A stretch of DNA of 31,675 nucleotides from JBDLSY01 sp041170585 (GCA_041170585.1 JBEDNN010000049.1:1-31675); one strand, 5' to 3'. Counted from the first letter of the stretch, positions 16,270 through 25,520 are shown. Numbers and translations: made by a program. The notes: a model not told the origin generated them from the sequence alone.

Positions 16270-17043
16270 ATGAGTAATAACAATGAAGATAAAACGATAA
16301 GGAAAAATATAATAAGTGAGTCAATTAACTTTGAAACGAACTTAATGTATAGGATAAAACGTAGTGAACGACTTGCTTGGATTGTTGCAATCCTTTCTGT
16401 AGCGATATCTGTTTTATTGTCTGTTGGTTATATACTAATTATGCCTTTAAAAGAGCGTGTGCCTTATTTATTGTTAGCTAATACTTATAATGGTACGTCC
16501 AGTCTATCTAAAATAATTGGTGCTTCTAATATAGAAGAAATTAACTCGAATGAAGCGTTAGCTAAAAGTAATATAGCAAAATTTTTAACTGCCCGTGAGT
16601 CATATGATTTTGATTTAATAGGCCGTCCTGATTGGTTAATAGTCCATTCTATGGCTGGAGTAGATGGATCTAAAAACGTATTAGAAAGTTACAAAAAATT
16701 ATACGAAAATTCTAATCCAAACAGTCCAGCTAAATTGTATGGTAAAAAAAGCTCTATACGTATCAAAATAAAAAGCATTATTCTAACAGCTGATGCTGAT
16801 CCAAAGAAGGGTTACACTCTAGCAACCGTCAGGTTTAATAAGCTGATTATCAGTAAAGATGCTGATAGAATAGAAGATATATCCTCTAATAATGCCACAA
16901 TCAGTTTTAATTATAATATTAATCTCCAAATGCCTGAAGAAATGCGTTTACAAAATCCATTAGGCTTTGTTGTAACTGGTTATAGAGTTGACCCAGATAT
17001 TAATTATTCTACAAAAGATTTATTGAAAGAGTACAGTAACTAA
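16270..17043 (+). CDS. virB8: T4SS assembly protein VirB8
   Basis: This bitopic inner-membrane protein nucleates T4SS assembly. The 257 residues comprise a cytosolic tail of about 34, a transmembrane helix at residues 35-59 (ERLAWIVAILSVAISV onward), then a periplasmic NTF2-like domain. The domain shows FLTARESYDFDLI, a SIRIKIKSI strand and NPLGFVVTGYRVDPD, the usual VirB8 ending. A CAGGCG-type ribosome binding site precedes the ATG. The order virB7-8-9-10-11 is the conserved core block. Confidence 0.92.
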   Translation: MSNNNEDKTIRKNIISESINFETNLMYRIKRSERLAWIVAILSVAISVLLSVGYILIMPLKERVPYLLLANTYNGTSSLSKIIGASNIEEINSNEALAKSNIAKFLTARESYDFDLIGRPDWLIVHSMAGVDGSKNVLESYKKLYENSNPNSPAKLYGKKSSIRIKIKSIILTADADPKKGYTLATVRFNKLIISKDADRIEDISSNNATISFNYNINLQMPEEMRLQNPLGFVVTGYRVDPDINYSTKDLLKEYSN

Positions 17044-17113
17044 AGAACACAATAATGTATTAACCCCTTTGTAATCATCTAATTATTCACTACTTCAAAT
17101 TAATTTTTTCACC

Positions 17114-17974
17114 ATGAAACACACTAAAATTCTTTTTAATTGTTTTGCTGCAACCTTGATAATTTTCTCACTTAATGTAGTGAGTGCACAAAATGCAAAA
17201 CCTGATTTATCCTCTCCGTTGGTCACTATACCTTCAGCGCAGCCGACTGTCTTTTATGAATATACGGCTAACAAAATATATTCAATTAATACTGGGTTAG
17301 GAATAGCTACACAAATTATCTTAGATCCTAGTGATAAAATAAAGGACTTTGGTACGGGTTTTAGTACGGGTTGGGATATAGTTAGGCGTGACAATGTTTT
17401 ATACATAAAGCCAAAAGATCCTGATGCTGAAACTAATATGTACATCAAAACAGAGAGACGTTCCTATTTACTTGATTTGAAAATTGTAACCAAAGATTGG
17501 CGAAAAATAGATGAGGCTAAAAACTTAGGTGTTGCCTACTTGGTACAGTTTAATTACAAAGACGTTTCACCTTCATTATTTGATAGTTTAAAGCGTGCTC
17601 CTAATATTAATAAAGTCGTCAGGACTCCCATTGTAAAAAACAATAATCAGACTCCTAAATCATTAAGTGAGTCTGATTTTATTAAACGCCCTAATAAAGC
17701 CAATTATTTTTCCTACCATACAGACTATGAAGTAGCTGCTGATTCTGGTTCTAAGTGGATGATTCCAGTTAGAGTCTATGATGACGGCGAATTAACTTAT
17801 GTACAAATGCCCATAAATTCAAATGTGCCTTCTTTTTTTGGGCGTCATTCTGACCGTGGTGAAGAGTTTTTATTGAATAAAACTGTCAAGCAAGATCAGT
17901 TTTTACTGCACGGGGTTTATCCGTTTATCATTATTAGATACGGTTCTGATGTTGTGGCTGTTCGTCGTCGTTAA
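17114..17974 (+). CDS. virB9: T4SS core-complex protein VirB9
   Basis: This periplasmic/outer-membrane core subunit forms the translocation ring with VirB7 and VirB10. The 286 residues have a signal peptide at 1-25 (ending NVVSA). The N-terminal domain shows YEYTANKIYSINTGLG and GTGFSTGWDIVRRDNVLYIKP, and the C-terminal CagX-like domain shows DDGELTYVQMP and ends FIIIRYGSDVVAVRRR. All are characteristic of VirB9, and the length is normal. Spacing to virB10 is 33 bases. Confidence 0.93.
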   Translation: MKHTKILFNCFAATLIIFSLNVVSAQNAKPDLSSPLVTIPSAQPTVFYEYTANKIYSINTGLGIATQIILDPSDKIKDFGTGFSTGWDIVRRDNVLYIKPKDPDAETNMYIKTERRSYLLDLKIVTKDWRKIDEAKNLGVAYLVQFNYKDVSPSLFDSLKRAPNINKVVRTPIVKNNNQTPKSLSESDFIKRPNKANYFSYHTDYEVAADSGSKWMIPVRVYDDGELTYVQMPINSNVPSFFGRHSDRGEEFLLNKTVKQDQFLLHGVYPFIIIRYGSDVVAVRRR

Positions 17975-18007
17975 TTAATATAATTTCATTGTAATAGGAT
18001 AAAAATT

Positions 18008-19405
18008 ATGCTTAATAAAAATACTAATGATGAAATGAACTCAAATATGCTCAACTTAGATGATCCAGAATCTGAGATGGGCGGAGATAGAAAAAAGCTT
18101 GATAAAAAAGCAATAATATTCATTATATTTGTTTTGTTTCTATTGCTAGGCTTGATTTTTTTATTTACTACTCCTTCTTCTAAGAAAGATGCAGCTAAAG
18201 AAGAGGTAATTAATCAGCAAAAAATTGCTTTACCTTCAACTGAAATACCTAAACTTAGCTTTTCTGAACAGCCTCCCCCACCCCCTTCTTCAGCTGATAA
18301 TTCTACTAATTCATTAGAATTAATAAAAAAAAGACAGCTAGATTTATCTATTATCGAAGGCAGTGCTTTAAAGAAAGATGGTTTTTCAAAAAATGATCAG
18401 CTTAATGATGTTGTGATAAAAAAAACATATGGTCTAAATGCTTTGAACTCAAACCCTTTCTTAAATGAAGAATATTCATCTCAGTATATAATCAAACGGC
18501 GTTCTTCAAATAACTCGTCAAAATCCACACTAATGGTGCTAGAAGAAGAGGAGAATGTTAAATCAATAACTCGTCCGTCAAATACACCAGTCACCAAATC
18601 AGATATTGATTTTTCAGATTTCATTAAAAATGAAAAGTCTTATAAAAATGAAAATCCTTATACGGATGAATTAGACAGTACTAAACAAGACAGTGATTTA
18701 TCTAAAAAATTTCCTGAATCCGTTTTAGGCGAATCAGTCAATGCAATCGCTAAACCAGAGCCTTATCACCTTACCGTTTTGGCGCGTAAAATACCAATGA
18801 ACCCTAACTTTTTTATACCACAAGGTACAAGTATTCGTTGTGTCATGGAGACTATGGTAATCGCTGATGTTAGTGGACCTACTCTTTGTATTGTACCTGA
18901 ATCAATTCGCTCATTTAATGGCTTAAATATTTTGATTCCTAAAGGTAGCAAAATTATAGGTGATTACGAAAAAACATCGCTAAGAGAGGAAAGAGTTCCT
19001 ATAATTTGGACCCGTTTAATTACTCCAGATAATATTGATATTGCTTTAAATAGTACGGGAACGTCGTTGTTAGGTGCTAATAATGTTCCAGGCAGTGTTG
19101 ATAAACGTTGGGGCGAACGCTTATTTACGGCCACTTTAATCAGCCTAGGCATTGATGCCTTTGCATGGAAAGTAGTAGATAAATTACCTAAGAAAATTAA
19201 AACAACTGTTGTAAACGGTAGTGTTATTAGAGAAGAAGTTGATTTTGATAGTACCACCATTAAAAATCTCCGCTCTTTTACTGACGACGAATTGAAAAAA
19301 AGTCTTGATATTCCTTATCGTTTAGTAATTAATCAAGGTACTATAGGTAGTATTTTCGTAGCGCGCGATTTAGATTTTTCTAGTGTATATTCTGACAGTA
19401 AATAA
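18008..19405 (+). CDS. virB10: T4SS core-complex protein VirB10/TrbI
   Basis: VirB10 spans the envelope and links inner-membrane energy to the outer-membrane channel. The 465 residues comprise a cytosolic start, a transmembrane helix at 35-53, a proline run (P89-P93), a long Lys/Ser/Asp-rich linker to about 245, and the C-terminal beta-barrel domain from HLTVLARKIPMNP. That domain includes FFIPQGTSIRCVMET, LIPKGSKIIGDYE and the antenna region RWGERLFTATLISLG. The linker is long but intact. The ATG at 18008 follows AGGAT at a suitable distance. Confidence 0.94.
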   Translation: MLNKNTNDEMNSNMLNLDDPESEMGGDRKKLDKKAIIFIIFVLFLLLGLIFLFTTPSSKKDAAKEEVINQQKIALPSTEIPKLSFSEQPPPPPSSADNSTNSLELIKKRQLDLSIIEGSALKKDGFSKNDQLNDVVIKKTYGLNALNSNPFLNEEYSSQYIIKRRSSNNSSKSTLMVLEEEENVKSITRPSNTPVTKSDIDFSDFIKNEKSYKNENPYTDELDSTKQDSDLSKKFPESVLGESVNAIAKPEPYHLTVLARKIPMNPNFFIPQGTSIRCVMETMVIADVSGPTLCIVPESIRSFNGLNILIPKGSKIIGDYEKTSLREERVPIIWTRLITPDNIDIALNSTGTSLLGANNVPGSVDKRWGERLFTATLISLGIDAFAWKVVDKLPKKIKTTVVNGSVIREEVDFDSTTIKNLRSFTDDELKKSLDIPYRLVINQGTIGSIFVARDLDFSSVYSDSK

Positions 19406-19444
19406 CTCTTTAATATTAATAGACTATTTTTTAAGATTTTTGAT

Positions 19445-20473
19445 ATGTTTGATGTGACTACCAACAATACGGATGAGACTTTTTTAAATTACCAATACCA
19501 CGTATTAGGTGTTGCTGATATTTTATTAGATTCAGAGGTTACCGAGATTTGTATTAACCGCCCAGGTCATGTTTTTATTGAAAAAAAATCTAAGTGGGAA
19601 AAAATAGAAGTGCCTAGTCTCACGCTTGATAGGGCAAGACAATTTTGTACCGCTTTAGTCAATGAAAGTGGAACTGGGCAGAGTATTTCTAACACACACC
19701 CCATAGTATCTTTTACTTTCACAACTGGGCAGCGTGCTCAATTCGTTATTCCACCTGCTTGTGAGGCTGGATCTATTTCTATTACAATTCGTCAGCCTAG
19801 TAAACGTCTATACACTTTAGAAAACTACGTAGACTCTGGGTTATTTAAGAAAATTGAAACTGATCAGTCAGGCATTTCAGAGGCTGATTTGGACTTATCT
19901 CGTTTAAAGCAGTCTAATAATTTTGCTGAATTTTTTTCTAAGGCGGTTTTGTACCGTAAAAACATTGTAGTCGCTGGTGCCACTGGTAGCGGTAAAACAA
20001 CTTTCATGAAGTCATTAGTTAATCACATTCCTCATCATGAGCGTTTGGTTACTATTGAAGATGCGAGAGAGTTGTTTTTACAGCAACCCAACACAGTTCA
20101 TTTACTTTATTCTAAAGGTGCTCAAAGTATTGCTAAAGTAACATCAAAAGATTGTATGGAAGCTTGTTTACGAATGAAGCCAGATCGTATTTTATTGGCA
20201 GAGCTTCGTGGTGATGAAGCATTCTTTTTTGTTAGAAATTGTGCATCGGGTCACCCTGGTAGTATCACTAGCTGCCATGCTGGTAGCGTTACCCAAGCTT
20301 GGGATCAAATGGCGTTGATGATTAAAGCTTCAAACGAAGGATCTGCGTTAGAGTTTAGTACCATCAAAACTTTACTACGCCAAACAGTTGATATAATCGT
20401 ACACATGCATTGTCATAACGGTAAGCGTGAGTTAACAGGCATTGACTTTGTACAAGAGATACTAAACGCATGA
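19445..20473 (+). CDS. virB11: T4SS hexameric ATPase VirB11
   Basis: This cytoplasmic traffic ATPase of the VirB11/PulE family has 342 residues. The N-terminal domain shows LLDSEVTEICINRPGHVFIE. Walker A GATGSGKT is at residues 178-185, followed by the Asp box TIEDARELFL, Walker B-like ILLAELRGDEAFFF and the His box TSCHAGSV. All motifs are present. The stop codon overlaps the start of dcd (ATGA at 20470-20473), so the T4SS operon runs straight into a housekeeping gene. Confidence 0.95.
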   Translation: MFDVTTNNTDETFLNYQYHVLGVADILLDSEVTEICINRPGHVFIEKKSKWEKIEVPSLTLDRARQFCTALVNESGTGQSISNTHPIVSFTFTTGQRAQFVIPPACEAGSISITIRQPSKRLYTLENYVDSGLFKKIETDQSGISEADLDLSRLKQSNNFAEFFSKAVLYRKNIVVAGATGSGKTTFMKSLVNHIPHHERLVTIEDARELFLQQPNTVHLLYSKGAQSIAKVTSKDCMEACLRMKPDRILLAELRGDEAFFFVRNCASGHPGSITSCHAGSVTQAWDQMALMIKASNEGSALEFSTIKTLLRQTVDIIVHMHCHNGKRELTGIDFVQEILNA

Positions 20474-21033
20474 CTATTAAAAACGATGCTTGGATACGGT
20501 ATATGGCAGAGCACCATGGCATGATAGAACCATTTGAGCCTAGCCAGATCGCTAAAAAAGACAACAATAAAATTATTAGCTATGGTACATCTAGCTATGG
20601 CTATGACATACGTTGTGCAAATGAGTTTAAAGTGTTTACCAACATTCATAGCACTGTCGTTGATCCAAAAAATTTTGATAAAAGAAGTTTTGTAGACTTT
20701 TACGGAGACAGTTGCATCATTCCTCCGAATAGTTTTGCTCTTGCAAGAACTATAGAGTATTTTAGGATTCCACGGAATGTACTAACTATTTGTGTAGGAA
20801 AAAGCACCTATGCACGCTGTGGTATTATTGTGAATGTCACTCCATTTGAACCTGAATGGGAAGGCTATGTGACTTTAGAATTTAGTAATACCACACCACT
20901 TCCAGCTAAAATATATGCTGGTGAAGGCTGTGCGCAAGTATTATTTTTTGAAAGTGATGAAGTGTGTGAAGTATCTTATAAAGATCGGCAAGGTAAATAT
21001 CAAGGACAGACAGGCGTAACTCTACCTAAGTAA
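20470..21033 (+). CDS. dcd: dCTP deaminase
   Basis: Dcd converts dCTP to dUTP in dTTP synthesis. The 187 residues match the pseudomonad/betaproteobacterial form: WIRYMAEHHGMIEPFEPSQI, YGTSSYGYDIRC, FALARTIEYFRIPRNV, VGKSTYARCGIIVNVTPFEP and WEGYVTLEFSNTTPLPAKIY, which holds the catalytic Glu, ending QGQTGVTLPK. It is intact, and the start is the canonical one. It overlaps virB11 by four bases, so it is probably translated by coupling and may be transcribed from the T4SS operon. In Pseudomonas it lies beside apbC, which here is at 200-1333; the intervening DNA is therefore likely inserted. Confidence 0.96.
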   Translation: MTIKNDAWIRYMAEHHGMIEPFEPSQIAKKDNNKIISYGTSSYGYDIRCANEFKVFTNIHSTVVDPKNFDKRSFVDFYGDSCIIPPNSFALARTIEYFRIPRNVLTICVGKSTYARCGIIVNVTPFEPEWEGYVTLEFSNTTPLPAKIYAGEGCAQVLFFESDEVCEVSYKDRQGKYQGQTGVTLPK

Positions 21034-21097
21034 TAAAATAATTATAAATTTATAAATTAATAGTTTTTTTACTAAGATAATACGAGGTATAACAGTT

Positions 21098-22570
21098 ATG
21101 GTATTTTATGATGAAATGTACGGTTTGTTATCCACACCGCCGTCTAGTACGACAGCTACCATACAGCATTATGCTAAGTATCATCAGTTGTTTACGCAAT
21201 ATACTCAAGACTCTATAGCACTAAAGCGTATTCAAGCTGATAATAGTTTTCGTCAAATTGGTATTACATTTTGCGTAAATGATGATCATATAAGCACAGA
21301 ACGTTTAATACCATTTGATTTAATTCCCCGTATTATCCCAGCAAATGAGTGGCTTTATTTACAAAAAGGACTTATTCAACGTGTGCATGCTCTAAATTTA
21401 TTTGTACACGATGTCTATCATGGTCAAAAAATTATTAAAGCTGGTATTGTTCCTCCAGAGCAAGTCTATCTCAATGCCCAGTATCGTCCACAGATGCAGG
21501 GTCTAAAATTAATCAATAATAACTATTGCCATATTTCTGGTATAGACATTGTTCGGGCAGGACAGGGTGAGTTTTACGTATTAGAGGATAACTTACGCGT
21601 GCCATCAGGGGTATCTTATATGTTAGAAGGTAGAAAAATGATGATGCGTTTGTTTCCACAAATGTTTAGTCAGCTACCCATTTCACCCATTGAGCATTAT
21701 CCCAATCTTTTATTAGATACATTGCGTAGTAGCACATCTGTAAATCAGCCTAATATTGTTATTCTTACTCCGGGGAAACACAATTCCGCCTATTTTGAAC
21801 ACACTTTTTTAGCCCAACAGATGGGTATTGATTTAGTACAAAGTAAAGACTTATTTGTAGACAATGGTTTTGTCTATATGCACACTACTCGGTTGCCTAA
21901 AAGAGTTGATGTGATTTACCGTCGTATTAATGATGATTTTTTAGATCCTTTAGTATTTCGTAGTGACTCAATTTTAGGTATCCCAGGACTTATGTCAGTT
22001 TATCGTATGGGCAATGTAACCATTACAAATGCTATAGGTACTGGTATTGCTGATGATAAATCAACTTATCCTTATGTTCCTGAAATTATTAAATTTTATT
22101 TAAATGAAGAGCCTATTTTAAATAATGTATTGACTTATCAATGCCGTAAGCCCCGCGATTTAAGCTACGTATTAGCCAATTTAAATCAATTAGTCGTAAA
22201 AGAAGTGCATGGTGCAGGCGGTTACGGAATGCTAGTGGGTCCTGTTGCGACTCAAACACAGTTAAATGATTTTAGAGATCGCTTGATTGCTAAACCTGAA
22301 AATTATATTGCTCAACCTACTTTAGCACTATCAACATGCCCTACTTATGTTGAACAAGGTATTGCACCACGCCATATTGATTTGAGACCCTATATTTTAT
22401 CTGGTAAAAATACACATTTAGTACAAGGTGGTTTGTGTCGCGTTGCATTAAATGAACATTCTTTAGTTGTCAATTCTTCCCAAGGAGGTGGGACTAAAGA
22501 CACTTGGGTACTGTATGACAACGATATAACACTGACGCGAGACTCAAGTAATGCTAATATCTACTGCTGA
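21098..22570 (+). CDS. Circularly permuted ATP-grasp protein
   Basis: This is a 490-residue circularly permuted ATP-grasp protein (DUF404/DUF407 type). Recognisable segments are RIIPANEWLYLQKGLIQR, GEFYVLEDNLRVPSGVSYML (the E/N metal and ATP region), DPLVFRSDSILGIPGL, VKEVHGAGGYGMLVGP (glycine-rich nucleotide loop) and PRHIDLRPYILSG. The family is predicted to form an amide or peptide bond, but the substrate is unknown. It is always found with an alpha-E protein and a transglutaminase-like protein, as here, and overlaps the alpha-E gene by 20 bases. The ribosome binding site (ACGAGG at 21082-21087) is reasonable. Confidence 0.9.
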   Translation: MVFYDEMYGLLSTPPSSTTATIQHYAKYHQLFTQYTQDSIALKRIQADNSFRQIGITFCVNDDHISTERLIPFDLIPRIIPANEWLYLQKGLIQRVHALNLFVHDVYHGQKIIKAGIVPPEQVYLNAQYRPQMQGLKLINNNYCHISGIDIVRAGQGEFYVLEDNLRVPSGVSYMLEGRKMMMRLFPQMFSQLPISPIEHYPNLLLDTLRSSTSVNQPNIVILTPGKHNSAYFEHTFLAQQMGIDLVQSKDLFVDNGFVYMHTTRLPKRVDVIYRRINDDFLDPLVFRSDSILGIPGLMSVYRMGNVTITNAIGTGIADDKSTYPYVPEIIKFYLNEEPILNNVLTYQCRKPRDLSYVLANLNQLVVKEVHGAGGYGMLVGPVATQTQLNDFRDRLIAKPENYIAQPTLALSTCPTYVEQGIAPRHIDLRPYILSGKNTHLVQGGLCRVALNEHSLVVNSSQGGGTKDTWVLYDNDITLTRDSSNANIYC

Positions 22571-23501
22571 TCACTTGTTTTGGATGTCGCGTTACCTTGA
22601 ACGGGCTGAAAATACAGTACGAATATTAAGTGCTTATTTAAATACTTACTTGTTGAATGGTGGGGGTAATGAGCAGAAAACTATTCATGATGTCCGTGCG
22701 GTATTACAAGTATTTGGCTTAGAATCTGATTATTTATCGATTTATAGTGTATTAAATCATCACTACATTACGCTATTTATGGTAAAAAATGTAGATAATG
22801 TCTCTAGTATTTTTTATACCTTATATCAAGCACGTGAAAATGCGCGTGCTATACGCAGTACCTTAACAGCCGATCTATGGGAGGCCATTAATTTTACGTG
22901 GTTAGAATTTCAACATAAAATGCAACATAATCAATGGTATTTGGAAGTAGGTGAATTATTTGAATGGCTTAGAAATCGTATATATTTAATACATGGAATT
23001 ACTTTTAATACATTTCCACGTGATGAATCGTATGCATTTATGGCGGTAGGAACAGCATTAGAACGTGCTGATAATATTGCACGGTTATTAAATACGAAAT
23101 GCTTAGAAGGTATGATGAGTAATAATCAGTCGCTAGATACGAGTACTGATTTTTATCGCTGGTCGGCTATTTTACACAGTGTGTCTGCTTACGAAATTTA
23201 TCGTAAAACATACCCGAGTACTATTATACCTGTGCGGATTGCTGAACTAATCATGATTCGTACAACTATGCCGCGTTCACTATTAAGCTCTGTGAATACC
23301 CTTTGTCAGTATTTACAGTGCTTAGCCAATAATCGCAGTGATGCTACTTTGCGTAAAGTTAATTTACTCCAAGCTCAACTTAGTTTTACAACAATGGAGA
23401 TTGTTTTGCAACAAGATTTACACGTTTATTTGACTGAATTTTTATCGCAGATTCGTGATATTGCTCAAGGAATTAACCGTGACTTTTTAACGAACACATA
23501 A
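22551..23501 (+). CDS. Alpha-E domain protein
   Basis: This 316-residue, all-helical alpha-E family protein starts with the standard STADHLFWMSRYLERAENT. The conserved RENARAIRSTLTADLWEAIN and LERADNIARLL are also present. The function is unknown; it is the obligate partner of the circularly permuted ATP-grasp protein and is sometimes fused to it. The frame starts inside the end of the upstream gene (20-base overlap), so the two are translationally coupled. No broken motif is seen. Confidence 0.9.
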   Translation: MLISTADHLFWMSRYLERAENTVRILSAYLNTYLLNGGGNEQKTIHDVRAVLQVFGLESDYLSIYSVLNHHYITLFMVKNVDNVSSIFYTLYQARENARAIRSTLTADLWEAINFTWLEFQHKMQHNQWYLEVGELFEWLRNRIYLIHGITFNTFPRDESYAFMAVGTALERADNIARLLNTKCLEGMMSNNQSLDTSTDFYRWSAILHSVSAYEIYRKTYPSTIIPVRIAELIMIRTTMPRSLLSSVNTLCQYLQCLANNRSDATLRKVNLLQAQLSFTTMEIVLQQDLHVYLTEFLSQIRDIAQGINRDFLTNT

Positions 23502-23544
23502 TCACTATATTTTGAATAGGTTATATACTTGATAATAGGGTTAT

Positions 23545-24345
23545 ATGCGCTTAACTATTCAACATACTACACACTATCGTTATGATATATCCCCTAAACA
23601 ATGGGTTCAATTATTGCGTTTAACACCACGCAATGAAATACATCAACGTATCTTAAATTGGCATATTAGTATACCAGGGTGTTTAACAAATTTTATAGAT
23701 GCTTTTTCTAACCAAAGTCATATTCATACGCTGCGTGAGCCACATACTAGTTTATATATAGTGGTCGATGGTGTAGTAGAATTAAATACCTTGACAGATG
23801 GGCGATTATTGACTTTATCTGCTAATGAAGCTATTCCTGCTTTAACGTATTTAACGCCGACCACTTTAACAGAGAGCGTTAAGGGTATTACGGAATTAGC
23901 GTGGCAAGTACTGCCTAAAGGCTTACATATACCCGATGATGCATTGACTTTAGCGTACGCAATTAATCAAGCAATTCAATATACAGCGGGTATGACAAAC
24001 GTAACTAGTACAGCTGCTCAAGCTTTTCAATTAGCCAGTGGCGTGTGTCAAGACCATGCCCACGTAATGATTGTAGCATGTAGAGCTTTAGGTATAGCAG
24101 CGCGTTATGTAAGCGGTTATGTTGATCCTGGAAATAGCCGTGCCGCCGCTAGTCATGCTTGGGTTGATATACATTTAAATCAAAATTGGTATAGTATTGA
24201 TGTTACTAATTGTTTATTTGCAAGTGATGCGCATTGTCGTTTAGCAATTGGTAGAGATTATTTAGACGCCTCACCTATTCGCGGTATACGTGATGGGGGA
24301 CATAATGAACGTTTAGATGTGCTAGTTAATGTTTGTGCGGTATAA
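23545..24345 (+). CDS. Transglutaminase-like cysteine peptidase
   Basis: This 266-residue protein has a bacterial transglutaminase-like N-terminal domain (LTIQHTTHYRYDISPKQWVQ), then the papain-like transglutaminase core. The catalytic triad is visible: C168 in SGVCQDHAHV, H204 in SHAWVDIH and D219 in YSIDVTN. It is probably a cytosolic protease or amidase acting on the product of the ATP-grasp pair, by analogy with the genome neighbourhood; the substrate is unknown. The hairpin GTATAAT...ATTATAC followed by TTTTAT overlaps the stop region (24340-24365) and may terminate the unit. Confidence 0.9.
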   Translation: MRLTIQHTTHYRYDISPKQWVQLLRLTPRNEIHQRILNWHISIPGCLTNFIDAFSNQSHIHTLREPHTSLYIVVDGVVELNTLTDGRLLTLSANEAIPALTYLTPTTLTESVKGITELAWQVLPKGLHIPDDALTLAYAINQAIQYTAGMTNVTSTAAQAFQLASGVCQDHAHVMIVACRALGIAARYVSGYVDPGNSRAAASHAWVDIHLNQNWYSIDVTNCLFASDAHCRLAIGRDYLDASPIRGIRDGGHNERLDVLVNVCAV

Positions 24346-24365
24346 TTTAGTATATTATACTTTTA
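24340..24365 (+). terminator. Possible terminator at the end of the transglutaminase gene
   Basis: The seven-base A+T stem GTATAAT / ATTATAC with a 7-base loop is followed by TTTTAT. It is weak because the stem has only two G-C pairs. The rest of the gap to 24539 is A+T-rich with a tandem AAGGTATAT (about 24476-24490) and no gene. Confidence 0.35.
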
Positions 24366-24539
24366 TAGTATTATTATTTTTATAAGTATGGTTATGTTTA
24401 TAAATATATGTATAAATATAGGCGTAAATATAATTTTTTACAATTTAAATATTCAATATTAAATATAAGGTATATAAGGTATATAAGTTATATTATATAT
24501 AAATCAAATGTAAATTAAATATAAATAGGCTTTTTTAAA

Positions 24540-25397
24540 ATGACATATTGTGTAGCGATTAAGTTAAATACTGGTTTAGTATTGTTGTCAGATAGTAGAA
24601 CAAATGCAGGGGTTGATCATATTAGTACATTTAGAAAAATGACTGTCTTAGAAAAAAAAGGAGACCGTGTCATTACCTTGCTTTCTTCAGGAAATTTAGC
24701 AATTAGCCAAGCAGTGCGTCAGCGTATTCAGCAAGGCTTTGTTGATGATACAACAGGTCAGTTACGTACTGTATGGAATGCAGATACTATGTTTGATGTT
24801 GCAGTATTGGTTGGTGACGCAGTACGTGCTGTTGCCCACCGTGAAGCAAATCCCTTAAAAGAAGCAGGTGTTGATTTTAATGTCAATTTACTCTTAAGTG
24901 GACAGATTTTAGGTGAAGCAACGCGAATGTTTCATGTATATTCGGCAGGTAATTTTATTGAAGCAACTGATGAAAATTGTTATTTTCAAATTGGTGAAGC
25001 TAAATACGGCAAGCCCATTTTAGACCGTGTATTAACTGTAGACTCATCATTAGAAGAGGCGGTTAAATGTGCGCTTATTTCTATGGACAGTACTTTAAAA
25101 TCTAATTTATCAGTGGGTATGCCGTTGGATTTATTAGTATATCAAGCAAATAGTTTAAGTATTAGCCATATTACACATATTGATGAACGCAATGAGTATT
25201 TTGATATGATTCGTAAAACTTGGGGGCAAAGTTTGAGGCAAGTATTTACCGAGCTAGAATCACCTAAATGGCTTAGCATAGATACTAATTTACATAATTC
25301 TCATTATGGATTATTAACTATTAATCCAACACTTCATGATTTAAATAATATTAATTCTAAACAAATTAATTCAAGCCCTATAGTATTAAGTGTTTAG
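24540..25397 (+). CDS. Anbu: proteasome-type peptidase
   Basis: Anbu is a bacterial relative of proteasome beta subunits and HslV that self-assembles. The protein begins MTYCVAIKL, so after Met removal Thr1 is the nucleophile; Asp17 (LLSDSRTNAG) and Lys32 (FRKM) complete the usual site. The length of 285 residues is slightly above the family norm, with an Asn-rich tail. Anbu is known to co-occur with the ATP-grasp/alpha-E/transglutaminase set, as here, though it is 194 bases apart and so may have its own promoter. The pathway's substrate is unknown. Confidence 0.9.
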   Translation: MTYCVAIKLNTGLVLLSDSRTNAGVDHISTFRKMTVLEKKGDRVITLLSSGNLAISQAVRQRIQQGFVDDTTGQLRTVWNADTMFDVAVLVGDAVRAVAHREANPLKEAGVDFNVNLLLSGQILGEATRMFHVYSAGNFIEATDENCYFQIGEAKYGKPILDRVLTVDSSLEEAVKCALISMDSTLKSNLSVGMPLDLLVYQANSLSISHITHIDERNEYFDMIRKTWGQSLRQVFTELESPKWLSIDTNLHNSHYGLLTINPTLHDLNNINSKQINSSPIVLSV

Positions 25398-25398
25398 T

Positions 25399-25419
25399 AT
25401 ACTTATTTTTAATAAGTAT
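25399..25419. terminator. Hairpin after the Anbu gene
   Basis: The perfect nine-base stem ATACTTATT / AATAAGTAT has a 3-base loop and begins two bases after the stop codon. It is followed by A residues rather than a T run on this strand, so it is a weak or atypical terminator or an mRNA 3' stabiliser. Confidence 0.4.
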
Positions 25420-25484
25420 AAAAACCCTTATTTTTCAGCATTGTAAGTAATATTATAAAAAAGTATAAATAATAAATAATAAAT

Positions 25485-25520
25485 AATAATTTAATAGCAA
25501 ATAATAATTTAATAGCAAAT
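25485..25520 (+). repeat. 18-base tandem duplication in an A+T-rich gap
   Basis: AATAATTTAATAGCAAAT occurs twice head to tail (25485-25502, 25503-25520) in the gap before the adenosyltransferase gene. Related short AAATAAT runs flank it. Likely slippage; no function is evident. Confidence 0.7.
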
